Source of the DNA: CAYWFP01 sp964457365
GTDB lineage: Bacteria; Planctomycetota; SZUA-567
Reading direction: 5' to 3'
Length of the DNA stretch: 64,000 bases
NCBI GenBank assembly: GCA_964457365.1
Contig: CAYWFP010000009.1
Span: 5,219 to 69,218 of the forward strand
The position numbers and the translations under genes were made by a program. The first letter of the stretch is position 1. Each line of letters begins with the position of its first letter. Below, piece after piece: positions 49,503 to 57,998 of this stretch. The notes beneath the pieces were generated by a model. The model searched no databases. It was not told the origin of the DNA and saw only the letters and a list, made by a program, of their open reading frames with translations.

Positions 49503-50216
49503 ATGCCCATCTACACCCGCGTCATGCTCAAGCTTTCCGGCCAGGCCCTCGGCGGCGAGAGCGGTAACGGTTTCGACCGCGAGGCGATGCAGAAAATCGC
49601 CGACGAGGTGCGTGAACTGGCCGCCGCCGGATTAGAAGTGGCTATCGTGGTCGGCGCGGGCAACTTCCTGCGCGGCGCGTCGATGACGGCGATGGGCATC
49701 GAGCGCAGCACCGCCGACTACATGGGCATGCTGGCCACCATCATTAACTCGTTGGCGCTGCAGAGCGTCATCGAGGGCATGGGCTATACCACGCGCGTGC
49801 TGACGGCGATCAAGACGCAGGCCGTGGCCGAGCCCTATATCCGCCGCCGCGCCATCCGCCACATGGAGAAGGGGCGGATCATCATTCTCGCCGGCGGCAC
49901 CGGCAACCCGTACTTCACCACCGACACCGCCGCGGCGCTCAGGGCAATCGAACTCGGTTGCCACGTCGTGCTCAAGGCAACGCAGGTCGACGGCGTCTAC
50001 TCGGCCGATCCGCTCCAGAATCCGGGCGCCACGCGCTACGAGCGTCTGACCTACGACGAGGCGATCGATCAGCGTCTGCGCGTCATGGACGCCACGGCCT
50101 TTACCATGTGCCGGGAGAACGAATTGCCGATCATCGTCTACTCGATCAAGGAACCGGGCAACACGCTCAAGGCGATCAAGGGTGCGTCGGTGGGCACGCT
50201 TGTGACCGGCGCCTAG
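49503..50216 (+). CDS. pyrH: Uridylate kinase
   Basis: 237 aa. The bacterial hexameric UMP kinase of the amino-acid-kinase family: MLKLSGQALGGESGNGFDRE, VVGAGNFLRGASM, ADYMGMLATIINSLALQ, ILAGGTGNPYFTTDTAAALRA and KATQVDGVYSADP. GGGAGGTG precedes the ATG. frr follows after 149 bp. Confidence 0.97.
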   Translation: MPIYTRVMLKLSGQALGGESGNGFDREAMQKIADEVRELAAAGLEVAIVVGAGNFLRGASMTAMGIERSTADYMGMLATIINSLALQSVIEGMGYTTRVLTAIKTQAVAEPYIRRRAIRHMEKGRIIILAGGTGNPYFTTDTAAALRAIELGCHVVLKATQVDGVYSADPLQNPGATRYERLTYDEAIDQRLRVMDATAFTMCRENELPIIVYSIKEPGNTLKAIKGASVGTLVTGA

Positions 50217-50365
50217 GACCAGTCCGCTTCGTTGCCGCTTCGCACCAACCACGCGGGTTGCCTTGGCGCTGCGCCTCGCGGCCAGGGTCGTCGCGCGCCG
50301 AACGCGGCCCGCATCTGGGATTTTTAGGAGCTCTTAACCATTGGATCCTGAAGGAGAAAACGACC

Positions 50366-50926
50366 ATGTCCGCTGACGATACGATGTTGCAGATGGAAGA
50401 AGCGATGGAGAAGGCGCTCTCGCACATGAAGAAGGAGTTCCGTCTGGTGCGGACCGGCCGGGCCACGCCGGCGCTGGTCGAGAACGTGCAAGTCAGCGCC
50501 TACGGCGCGCAGATGCCGCTCAAGCAATGCGGCACCATCTCGGTGCCCGAAGCGCGGCAGCTCATGGTTAAGCCGTTCGACCCGTCGATCCTCAAAGAGA
50601 TCGAGAAGGCGCTCTTGAGTTCCGACCTGGGCGTCACGCCGCAGAACGACGGCAAGCTGATCCGCCTTGCCTTTCCGCCGCTGACCGAGGAGCGCCGTAA
50701 GAAGCTCGCGCAGGAAGTGAAGAGCAAGGGCGAGGACGCCAAGGTCGCCATGCGCAATGCCCGGCGCGACGCGATCAAGGAACTCGAGGGGCTGCAGAAA
50801 CAGAAAGCCCTGACCGAAGACGACCTCAAATCCCTGAAGGACGATGTCCAGGAGTCTTTGAAGGATTACGAAAAGAAAGTCGACGAGGAGGCCGAGCGCA
50901 AGACCGCCGAGATCATGGAAATCTAG
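50366..50926 (+). CDS. frr: Ribosome recycling factor
   Basis: 186 aa, normal length. Splits post-termination ribosomes with EF-G. MEKALSHMKKEFRLVRTGRA, VSAYGAQMPLKQCGTIS, VKPFDPSILKEIEKAL, GKLIRLAFPPLTEERRKKL and RNARRDAIKELE are the standard segments. AAGGAGAAAACGACC precedes the ATG. The 150 bp to the convergent URO-D gene are very GC-rich and hold nothing recognisable. Confidence 0.97.
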   Translation: MSADDTMLQMEEAMEKALSHMKKEFRLVRTGRATPALVENVQVSAYGAQMPLKQCGTISVPEARQLMVKPFDPSILKEIEKALLSSDLGVTPQNDGKLIRLAFPPLTEERRKKLAQEVKSKGEDAKVAMRNARRDAIKELEGLQKQKALTEDDLKSLKDDVQESLKDYEKKVDEEAERKTAEIMEI

Positions 50927-51076
50927 CCCGGTGCCCGGGCGCGCGGTTCCGCGACGCGATGGCGAGACGCCCGCGGTCTGCGCGCTCCCGCCGGTCGCGG
51001 ATGGCGGGTCGCCGCCGACAAGAACGCGGCCGCGGCTGCGGCAAGTTCATGCTTTCTGCGCGTCGTCTTGCGGACC

Positions 51077-52192
51077 TTACCCCGTCCACTTCGCCAGCTT
51101 CTTCAGAATCGCCTCGGCGTGCTCGGGGTTCTCCACCCCGCCGATCCGCAGCCACAATCCTTCGGGCTTCAACTCGCGCATAATCACGTCCAGCTCGTCC
51201 GCGTCGAGCGGGAGATAATTGCCTTTCCCCGCCCCCTGGATCTTCTTGTAGACGTCGAGCCAGTCCGTGGCGCGCCCCTGCCCTGCGCCGAAGACCCATT
51301 GCACGGCGTCGAGCTCGTCGATAGCGAGCAGACTGTCCAGATGCCGCAGAGCCCCGGGGCCGTCGAGGTGGTAGATGCTGTGGTCGAGGTGCTTGCACTC
51401 GGCGACGATTCCGCGCAGGAAGATCTCGTCGAACATCTCCTTGGAGACCATGCAGGAGAAGTCGTTGGAGGGAACGTACCACTTGCCCGGGCTGGTGATG
51501 CCGATCCAGGTGGTCAGCGCCTGGCCGGCGGCGTGAAGTTTGTCGTAATAGACGTCCATGACCCGGCAGAAGACCTCGGTCACGCGGTCGATAAGCGCCT
51601 TGACCTTCTCGGGTTCCTCGACCATATCGATGTTGAGATTCAGCGGATCCCGGAACGCCGCGATGGCATCGCCACCCGGGTGCAGGTCGGTGACGCCGGT
51701 GTAGAACATGCCGCGCCCCATCTCGAGCAGGAGATCGGTCATCTTCATGATCTGCCGCCAGTAGAAGTTGTCTTCGGAGAACCGGAGATTGTCGACCTTG
51801 TCCCAGTCCTCGAGGTTCGGGATCGACCAGCTCGTGCTGGGTCCGTACTCCAGTTCGGCGCCGAAGAAGGCGCTGAATACTTCCGGCCCCAGGTTCGGCC
51901 ACGCGCCGGGAAGCGCGTCGCCGAGAAAATGGGTGTGCATCACGTTGGCCAGCGCCGCCTCGGCGTGGAACTCCGCATCGAACCAGCGTTCGCGATGCGA
52001 AGCCCATTCCTTCTTCGCCGGCCAGGGATGATCGGCCTTCTCGTTCCGACACTGCATGATCGCCACGGGGCGGTCGAGAATCGCGCGCGACCAGAACGCC
52101 TCCTGCCGCCTGAGTCGCATCTGCCAGTCGTCGATATGTTCGATCGGCATCAAATCGGTATAGCTCTTGGGATTCGCCAGCGCGGCCGTCAT
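51077..52192 (-). CDS. Uroporphyrinogen-decarboxylase-like (URO-D superfamily) protein
   Basis: 371 aa, full length for the superfamily. A TIM-barrel with motifs LGDALPGAWPNLGPEVFSAF, GVTDLHPGGDAIAAFRDP, DDFSCMVSKEMFDEIF and HLDGPGALRHLDSLL. The His-containing YHLDGPGA segment is typical of the URO-D-like branch related to corrinoid methyltransferases (MtaA/MtbA type), not of haem-pathway HemE. No corrinoid protein gene is in the window. AAAGGAGGGAGCG precedes the ATG. It is divergent from an AraC regulator, its probable controller. Confidence 0.85.
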   Translation of the reverse strand: MTAALANPKSYTDLMPIEHIDDWQMRLRRQEAFWSRAILDRPVAIMQCRNEKADHPWPAKKEWASHRERWFDAEFHAEAALANVMHTHFLGDALPGAWPNLGPEVFSAFFGAELEYGPSTSWSIPNLEDWDKVDNLRFSEDNFYWRQIMKMTDLLLEMGRGMFYTGVTDLHPGGDAIAAFRDPLNLNIDMVEEPEKVKALIDRVTEVFCRVMDVYYDKLHAAGQALTTWIGITSPGKWYVPSNDFSCMVSKEMFDEIFLRGIVAECKHLDHSIYHLDGPGALRHLDSLLAIDELDAVQWVFGAGQGRATDWLDVYKKIQGAGKGNYLPLDADELDVIMRELKPEGLWLRIGGVENPEHAEAILKKLAKWTG

Positions 52193-52227
52193 CGCTCCCT
52201 CCTTTAAATTTGTTGCATCAAATTCGA

Positions 52228-52267
52228 ATCGAGAGCATAATATCCAAAATATTGACAGTATCGAGAG
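52228..52267. promoter_or_regulatory. Candidate AraC-type operator: two direct repeats
   Basis: ATCGAGAG occurs at 52228-52235 and again at 52260-52267, 32 bp apart (three helical turns on one face), between the divergent URO-D-like and AraC genes. A TTGACA box lies between them at 52252-52257. AraC proteins commonly bind such direct repeats. Confidence 0.45.
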
Positions 52268-52296
52268 TGTTTTTCGTTGCGCCTAGGAGACTTTTG

Positions 52297-53145
52297 TTGC
52301 GCAAGGCCGCTGCATCCACCTATCGCCAACGCATCACGCCACTGCGACGGGACTGGGTATCGGACGATCCGGCTCCCGAAGCGGCGGTCGGGCAGTTCGG
52401 CTCATTCCAGAGTCTGGGCGATTTTTTCCATGAATCCGTGCAGCCGACGTTCTGTCCGCACCTGGTGCTGCAGGGGGCCGGGGAGATGAACAGCTCCACG
52501 CTGAAGACGGTAGTGGCGGCGAACCAACTCTACGTCTTCTTCCCGGGCGTGCATATGCGGTATTTCGATTATCCGGGAAAACCGTGGCGTTACGTCTGGT
52601 TTCCGATGCACGGCACGCGCATTGAGGCGTTGTTCACGCGCATCGGCATTACGCCGCAGACACCCCGCGCGATACTGCCGCCGGATTCAACACTGGTCGA
52701 TACGGCGATGCGGTGGGAGCGCAAACTCTTCGCCGGTCCGCATACACCCGCCTCGGCGATCCTGGCCGCATGGGAGATCTTCGACAGCCTGTGGAAGGAT
52801 TTGCACGTTTCCGAGCGCCAGGAGCGGCGTCCGCTGGCGCAGAGTTGCCGGGCGCAGCTCGAGGCGCGGTTCATGAACCCGTTGACCATCGACCAACTCG
52901 CGTGGGAGCTCGACGTCGACCGCACCACGCTGTTTCGGCAGTTTCGGCAGGCGTACGGCGAGAGCCCCAAAGCCTTCCTCGACCGACTGCGGCTGACGCG
53001 CGCGCGGGAACTCCTGCGCGAAAGCGAGGTCCCGGTCAAATCGATCGCCTTCTCCTGCGGGTACACCGATCCGCACTACTTCGCCCGGGCCTTTCGCAAG
53101 CGTTTCGGCCTGGCGCCGAGCGCATGGCGGGAACGACAGGGATAA
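52297..53145 (+). CDS. AraC-family transcriptional regulator
   Basis: 282 aa from TTG 52297, 7 nt after AGGAG. The N-terminal 150 residues form a cupin-like sensing domain (FFHESVQPTFCPHLVLQGAG, YVFFPGVHMRYFDYPG). The C-terminal 100 residues are two HTHs (LTIDQLAWELDVDRTTLFRQ, VPVKSIAFSCGYTDPHYFAR and AFRKRFGLAPSAWR). It is divergent from a URO-D-like gene and probably controls it in response to a carbohydrate-derived signal. Confidence 0.9.
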   Translation: MRKAAASTYRQRITPLRRDWVSDDPAPEAAVGQFGSFQSLGDFFHESVQPTFCPHLVLQGAGEMNSSTLKTVVAANQLYVFFPGVHMRYFDYPGKPWRYVWFPMHGTRIEALFTRIGITPQTPRAILPPDSTLVDTAMRWERKLFAGPHTPASAILAAWEIFDSLWKDLHVSERQERRPLAQSCRAQLEARFMNPLTIDQLAWELDVDRTTLFRQFRQAYGESPKAFLDRLRLTRARELLRESEVPVKSIAFSCGYTDPHYFARAFRKRFGLAPSAWRERQG

Positions 53146-53168
53146 GCGGATCGCGCTCGAGGGGAGCC

Positions 53169-54431
53169 TCAGCAGCCTCCCGTGCCCGCCGCCTCTTCGC
53201 ACGCTTCGCGCGCGATGCGCACGAATTCACCCAGGCGATGCGGCTCCTTCTCCACCGTCTGGATATCTTTCAGGCAGATGTCGAACGGGCAGTCGTTGGC
53301 ATAGAACGCCTCGGCGCCGCGGCGGATCAGATCGCGGATCTTCTCCGGCTTGAAACCGCAGCAGACCGTCTCGGCCGGATTCGGCCGCCAGGAAGCGACG
53401 TAGTCGGGGCCGATCTGTTCGGCACAACGCTTGACGTCGGCGACGGGCGTGACGGCGATGCGGCGCAGGTTGGGAAGCTGTTTTACCATGTCCATCTTGA
53501 GTGTCAGATCCTCGCAACAACCGTAGGCGGCGAGGCCGAATTTCTCCATGATCGGCATCTGGTATCGGTACATGAATTCGTCGTGCTGCGCGGGCGAGAC
53601 CAGGGTCAACTCCTGCGCGGCGAGGAAGATCCAGAGGTCCTTGCGCTCGACCGGTTCGCTGTTGGCTTTCGGATCGGCGAGTTCCTCGGCATAGGGCATC
53701 GACTGGTTCTCGCTCTGGGCGAGGCGCCAGTCGCCGGCTTCCTCGGCTTCCTCGTGTGCGGCCAGCACCCCGTCGCGCATAAAGGCCAACACCTCGTGCA
53801 GCCACTCCGGCTCGTCCATCATGTCCAGCATCAGGTTGTCCAGGCCCCGCAGGCGTCCGAGGACCGTTGCCAAGTCGGCATTCCAGACGCGCCACAGGGG
53901 CGCGCGGTCGATATCGACTTCGATGATGTCGCCGATGGCGTCACGAATGCGCTCGGCGTTCCGCGCGGTCGCTTCCTCGTCGATCATGTGTTGCGGCTTG
54001 ACCAGCTTCTCGGCGTCTTCCAACTCGACGATGACCGGATCGATGTGAAACGCGCCGCCAGTCTGTTCGCTGCGGGTCTGCTGCGGCTCCAGCCCCCACG
54101 CCCCCTTTCCGGGAAGAATCTTCGACGCGCTCAGCGTCACCCACGGCTCGACGATGAAGTCGTCGTCGAGCGTATCATGAAAGATCTTCGTGCGCAATTG
54201 ATGTTCGAACCCGGCATAGAGCGGGTCCTCGCAGCGCATCGCCGGACCGATGATCTCGTGGCCGCAGGCGAACCAGCGCATGAGAATCGGTGGGCGGGAC
54301 ATGTTGAGGCTGTTGTGTTGTCGCCACAGTCGACGCCGTTCGTCCTGGATCGGCTTGGCGGCAATCTCGGCCACCTGTTTGGCCAACTCGCGCAGCACCT
54401 GGATATCGCCGTTGCCCTTCGGTTCGCTCAT
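53169..54431 (-). CDS. URO-D superfamily protein, second type
   Basis: 420 aa from ATG 54431 (GGGAGG upstream). Longer than the first URO-D gene and of another subgroup. It begins with an alpha-helical section and MSRPPILMRWFACGHEI, then IPM-like barrel motifs (LDNLMLDMMDEPEWLHEVL, TLVSPAQHDEFMYRYQMPI, FGLAAYGCCEDLTLKMDM, RIAVTPVADVKRCAEQIG, ASWRPNP, VCCGFKPEKIRDL). The C-terminus is rich in Cys. Substrate unknown. It follows a terminator-separated beta-propeller gene on the same strand. Confidence 0.8.
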   Translation of the reverse strand: MSEPKGNGDIQVLRELAKQVAEIAAKPIQDERRRLWRQHNSLNMSRPPILMRWFACGHEIIGPAMRCEDPLYAGFEHQLRTKIFHDTLDDDFIVEPWVTLSASKILPGKGAWGLEPQQTRSEQTGGAFHIDPVIVELEDAEKLVKPQHMIDEEATARNAERIRDAIGDIIEVDIDRAPLWRVWNADLATVLGRLRGLDNLMLDMMDEPEWLHEVLAFMRDGVLAAHEEAEEAGDWRLAQSENQSMPYAEELADPKANSEPVERKDLWIFLAAQELTLVSPAQHDEFMYRYQMPIMEKFGLAAYGCCEDLTLKMDMVKQLPNLRRIAVTPVADVKRCAEQIGPDYVASWRPNPAETVCCGFKPEKIRDLIRRGAEAFYANDCPFDICLKDIQTVEKEPHRLGEFVRIAREACEEAAGTGGC

Positions 54432-54505
54432 TTCGCCTCCCTTCATACCGCGCCATTCTGCCCGATGAAGGATGAGCCTTCAAGCGATAACCGACCATCC
54501 GGCAA

Positions 54506-54534
54506 CAAAAACGCCCCGGCCTGAACCGGAGCGT
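54506..54534 (-). terminator. Intrinsic terminator of the beta-propeller-like gene
   Basis: On the minus strand ACGCTCCGG-TTCAGG-CCGGGGCGT (one wobble) followed by TTTTTG, starting about 23 bp after the stop codon at 54557. Confidence 0.75.
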
Positions 54535-54556
54535 CCGAAGGAGCTGTCTGCGCGGC

Positions 54557-55936
54557 CTACGTATAAACGAATTCGGCGGTGGCGGTACAATCGCTGTCGG
54601 GCACCAATCGCACCCAGTGTGCCGAGAAGCCGTCGGGGAAGACGTGGTTGACGTACTCGCCGCCACCGAGCGTGGCGCAGGTGTGCCAGCGCCCGTCGCC
54701 GGTGATGTCGACCTGGAGCGAGAATTTCGCGTTCGCGCCGCCGTCGTGCGCCAGATGCAGGCACTTGTGCTCGAAGCCGGTCATCAAGTACGGATCCGAC
54801 GCCTCGCCCGCCTTGACCTTGCTGTCGCGCCATGGTCCGCCCCAGCCCCGAGGCTTGCCGAAGCCCCACAGATCGTCGCTCTTGCCGAACCAGAGATTGG
54901 CCTGCGGTTGGCCGACATAGGCGTTGCTGTCCCAGATCGGCGTGGTCTGGTCGCCTGCGAGAACCAGAAGGCCACGCCACGAACAGTAATCGCCGATGAT
55001 GCGCAGGTGCGTGCTCACCGGACGCACGCCCCAGACATGCCCGGCGTACTGCATCGCCGGAAGCTCGTAGAACATGCCGCTGGCGTTCATCAGCCAACGT
55101 TCGCTCTCGATCTCGCGGATACGCGGCCACTCGGTGGTCACCGCATGGTCTTGCGTATGCGTCGCCTTCGGCAGCCTGTATGTATGCCATCCCTGACGCT
55201 CGCCCTGCGGAATGTAGACCTTGAGAATGGCCGAAGCGTTGTCCGCGCCGGTGGCGAAGATCGCCTCGCCGATGGTCCGCCTCCCCATTACCTCGTTCCA
55301 CTGGCACTCGGCGAGCACCGTCCACTTCCTGCCGTCCCACTCGGCAAGCCGGCCGAAGACGCCTTCACCGCGGTAATCGATATCGTCATAGCTGTTGTTG
55401 GCCACCACGACGCGGCCGTGCTGGGCGAACATGCCCTTGAAGTGAGGCTGGCCCTTGCCCTTGGGAATCCGGATATCCAGTTCCTCGACCAAATCGCCCA
55501 AATGGGTGCAGGCGAGGGTATGGACGTCCATCTCGTAGAACTCGCCCTCCATGCCGAGCATGTAGACCTTGTTGGCCGGGTCATCCAGGTGGCGCGCGGT
55601 GGCGGTGATGCGGATATTTACCAGATCCTCGACAGTGCGCACGTTGCCCTCGGTGTCGATCAGGTGCGGACCGATGATGCACTGGTCGGTCTCGGCGTGG
55701 ATCATGCGGTTGGCGTAGGTGCCGATCACGCTCGCCGGATGCTTGGTCACCTTCAGGTTCTCGTCGACGCTGAACAACCCGGTACCCGCGCCGGTGCCGC
55801 ACTTGTGCGCGACGTAGGTGACGAACCAGAGTCGGTCGGTCCACGGCATCAACGCGCCGATGCCGGTCTCGCTGCGCTCGGGATAATGCCCGGCCACCAC
55901 GGCCGTCTGCGGAAAGGTGCCGTTGATATTGATCAT
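54557..55936 (-). CDS. Cytoplasmic protein of unknown function, probably beta-propeller
   Basis: 459 aa, no signal peptide. Repeated short strand pairs with Trp and Tyr (PWTDRLWFVTYVAHKCG, TYANRMIHAETDQCIIGPHL, DDPANKVYMLGMEGEFYEM, GRVVVANNSYDDIDYRG, AEWDGRKWTVLAECQW, LRIIGDYCSWRGLLVLAGD, TPIWDSNAYVGQPQANLWFG) indicate a propeller-like fold. The last part reads GEYVNHVFPDGFSAHWVRL, like a carbohydrate-binding discoidin edge. I do not recognise the family, but the neighbours (two URO-D genes, two AraC regulators) suggest a role in sugar use. AGGAGG precedes the ATG. Confidence 0.7.
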   Translation of the reverse strand: MININGTFPQTAVVAGHYPERSETGIGALMPWTDRLWFVTYVAHKCGTGAGTGLFSVDENLKVTKHPASVIGTYANRMIHAETDQCIIGPHLIDTEGNVRTVEDLVNIRITATARHLDDPANKVYMLGMEGEFYEMDVHTLACTHLGDLVEELDIRIPKGKGQPHFKGMFAQHGRVVVANNSYDDIDYRGEGVFGRLAEWDGRKWTVLAECQWNEVMGRRTIGEAIFATGADNASAILKVYIPQGERQGWHTYRLPKATHTQDHAVTTEWPRIREIESERWLMNASGMFYELPAMQYAGHVWGVRPVSTHLRIIGDYCSWRGLLVLAGDQTTPIWDSNAYVGQPQANLWFGKSDDLWGFGKPRGWGGPWRDSKVKAGEASDPYLMTGFEHKCLHLAHDGGANAKFSLQVDITGDGRWHTCATLGGGEYVNHVFPDGFSAHWVRLVPDSDCTATAEFVYT

Positions 55937-56042
55937 GCGTCTTCCTCCTGCGAGAGTCTTGAGTCCATGCCCGAAAGTCTACTCCCTCGGGAAAGCGCAC
56001 GCCTTCGTTCGCGGGAGAATTCGTCTTCGTTTTGCAGAGATT

Positions 56043-56882
56043 TCAATCGGCCGGGATCACCGTACTCGGCGGGACGCCGTGATGCTTGCGGAAGGCGGTG
56101 CTGAAGTAATTGCTGTCGCCGAAGCCGACGGCATAGGCGACTTCGGTCACGCCATGCATGCCCGTGGCCAGCATCACCCGCGCGCGCTCGAGTCGATAGG
56201 CCTGCAGCAACGCGCGAAAAGGCTTTCCGGCCAGCCGTTTGATCAATTTTCCCAGGTAATTCGGATGAACATGGAGCAAGACCGCCAAATCCTCGATACC
56301 TACGTCTTCGGTATAATGGCTGGCGATGAAATCGCGCGCGCCGTCGAAATAAAAGCGCTCGGGCTTCTGCTTGCCGACACAGCCGCCGGCACGGCGCCAC
56401 GCATGAACGATCAGGCTCATCTGATCCGCGAGGAAGCGGCCGTAATGCATAAGTTCTTTCCGCTTGGCCGCGGTGATGCGCGCGGGCATCGGTCCGTCAT
56501 AGACCCGGTCGCCGGCGGGCGAGAGCGCCGTCCGGTCGCGAAAGCCGCCGAGGTAGAAGATGCCCGACAACTCGTCTTGATCGAGAAAAGGCACGGCCAG
56601 ATCCCAGAGGCCGCGCGGACAGGTGCCCCAGAACGGTGCACGTTTCTTCCGGGCCGTTTCGACGGAGCGGATCTTGTTGCGACCGCAGAGAACCTGCCCT
56701 CCGGCGAGTTTGGCAAAGGAGCAATACGGGCCGTGATGAAAGCGCTGCTCCGCGGTCAACCGCAGTCGCGGCACGCTATAGCTCAAGCCACGGACGTCGT
56801 GATAGTTGACCACCGCCCCGGTCACCTCGGCCACCCACAGCATCACCTCGGAGAACGTATAACTGGCCGGATCGCCTGACAC
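56043..56882 (-). CDS. PocR-sensor AraC-family regulator
   Basis: 279 aa from GTG 56882. The N-terminal half is a PocR sensory domain: HHGPYCSFAKLAGGQVLCG, FWGTCPRGLWDLAVPF, LSGIFYLGGFR. It has the Cys/His pattern of the family, known to sense small hydrocarbon derivatives in PocR. The C-terminal half has two HTH motifs (VGIEDLAVLLHVHPNYLGKL, GVTEVAYAVGFGDSNYFSTA, FRKHHGVPPS). It lies 106 bp upstream of the propeller-like gene and points toward it. Confidence 0.9.
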   Translation of the reverse strand: MSGDPASYTFSEVMLWVAEVTGAVVNYHDVRGLSYSVPRLRLTAEQRFHHGPYCSFAKLAGGQVLCGRNKIRSVETARKKRAPFWGTCPRGLWDLAVPFLDQDELSGIFYLGGFRDRTALSPAGDRVYDGPMPARITAAKRKELMHYGRFLADQMSLIVHAWRRAGGCVGKQKPERFYFDGARDFIASHYTEDVGIEDLAVLLHVHPNYLGKLIKRLAGKPFRALLQAYRLERARVMLATGMHGVTEVAYAVGFGDSNYFSTAFRKHHGVPPSTVIPAD

Positions 56883-57025
56883 CCCCTATGCCTCCCCTGC
56901 CCAGATCACGCGCACGTAATCGGCGGCGCGACTCCGCGGAAACGGGAATTCAGTGTAGAGGAAGACGCGACCGTTGTCCACGCTCGTGAGGCATAGCGCA
57001 ACAGGCGAAGGGAGAAAAGACCGGA

Positions 57026-57232
57026 TCAGTCCGAGGCGTTTATATAAGCTTCGGTTTTGCTGATGCAATCGCGCAACACCACCTCGCGCGCGGTACCGAG
57101 CGCGACGATGACCTTGCCCTGCGGGCCGATGGCGAGGATGCACAAGTGGTTGTCGTGAACGGTCTGCTCAAGGAACAACCACTCGGGCAGCTCCTCGACA
57201 GCACCGATCACAAGCGGAAATTCGTTGCTCAT
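57026..57232 (-). CDS. Small protein of unknown function
   Basis: 68 aa. Beta-rich with a central CILAIGPQGKVIVALGT strand pair and two cysteines. No membrane segment or family. AAAGAGACG precedes the ATG. It starts 17 bp after the 143-residue gene upstream, so the two probably form one transcript. Confidence 0.5.
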   Translation of the reverse strand: MSNEFPLVIGAVEELPEWLFLEQTVHDNHLCILAIGPQGKVIVALGTAREVVLRDCISKTEAYINASD

Positions 57233-57248
57233 CGTCTCTTTCCCGGCC

Positions 57249-57680
57249 CTACAGGGCGGGCTCCTTCCCCTCGGGATAGATCCAGCAGGACTCCGGCGGC
57301 AGCGAACTGCGACGGCGAAACTCTTCCGGAGCGAGATGGGTCAGGATCGCCGCTTCATAGACCGGCTGCTTTGTGTCGAGCCGCGCGCCGGAGGGATGCA
57401 CCAGTTGCCCGCAGGCCAAGTCGCCGAGCGTGGATAACTGCCGAATCACCTGGATCACGTTGATGCCTTGGCGCGCACAGGCATCCATGTCCAGGTGCAA
57501 TACAAGAAGATGCGGAGCCCCAAAGGGATGATTTCCAAGGATGGCCTCATCAATTCCTTGGGGCTCCGAATAGCGTTCGAATTCGTCCGACGAATCATGC
57601 ATTTGCTGGATAAGAGCGATCACATAATTCTCCTTGGCAATCGTTCCCCATTCCTCGACTATAGAATGCACGATTTGCAC
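57249..57680 (-). CDS. Small soluble protein of unknown function; start uncertain
   Basis: Up to 143 aa. The GTG start at 57680 has no ribosome site; an internal ATG at 57599 is an alternative. Hydrophilic, with LLVLHLDMDACARQGINVI and SWIYPEG-like C-terminal strands. The 5' part has lower GC than its neighbours, and carries an inverted repeat at 57513-57568. No homologue recognised. Coupled to the 68-residue gene downstream. Confidence 0.45.
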   Translation of the reverse strand: MQIVHSIVEEWGTIAKENYVIALIQQMHDSSDEFERYSEPQGIDEAILGNHPFGAPHLLVLHLDMDACARQGINVIQVIRQLSTLGDLACGQLVHPSGARLDTKQPVYEAAILTHLAPEEFRRRSSLPPESCWIYPEGKEPAL

Positions 57681-57844
57681 GAATAATCAAGTGTAAATGT
57701 GAAGAAGGACATATTGCACGAATTCGCAATTCCTTGTCTTTTATGCGGTTTGTGGCTGGAATTTTTTTTCTATAGGCGGTTTTTTGGGTATGAGGAGATG
57801 GCGCCCTACAGCTATTGTCTCGAATTTCTCGTTTTCAAGCCATG

Positions 57845-57874
57845 AAAAACCCCGCAAACGCGGCGTTCGCGGGG
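57845..57874 (-). terminator. Intrinsic terminator of tRNA-Val
   Basis: On the minus strand, CCCCGC/GCGGGG with an inner AACG/CGTT extension (complement 57850-57874), followed by TTTTT (57845-57849). The 200 bp beyond it (to 57681) are AT-rich and hold nothing I recognise. Confidence 0.85.
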
Positions 57875-57882
57875 TGGAATCG

Positions 57883-57958
57883 TGGTGGTCGCTAGAGGAC
57901 TTGAACCTCTGACCCCTACAATGTGAGTGTAGTGCTCTACCAACTGAGCTAAGCGACC
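57883..57958 (-). tRNA. tRNA-Val (anticodon CAC)
   Basis: 76 nt with encoded CCA. Acceptor GGTCGCT/AGCGACC, D-arm AGCTCAGTTGGTAGAGC, anticodon loop CTCACAT and T-arm GGTTCAAGTCC. Reads GUG. Confidence 0.97.
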
Positions 57959-57970
57959 GGCAAAACGGTA

Positions 57971-57998
57971 ATCATGCCACGAAACCGCGTGTTGTCAA
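57971..57998 (-). promoter_or_regulatory. Promoter for tRNA-Val
   Basis: On the minus strand, TTGACA (57993-57998), 16 bp, CATGAT (57971-57976). The -35 box overlaps the stop codon of the GH57 gene. Confidence 0.65.
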
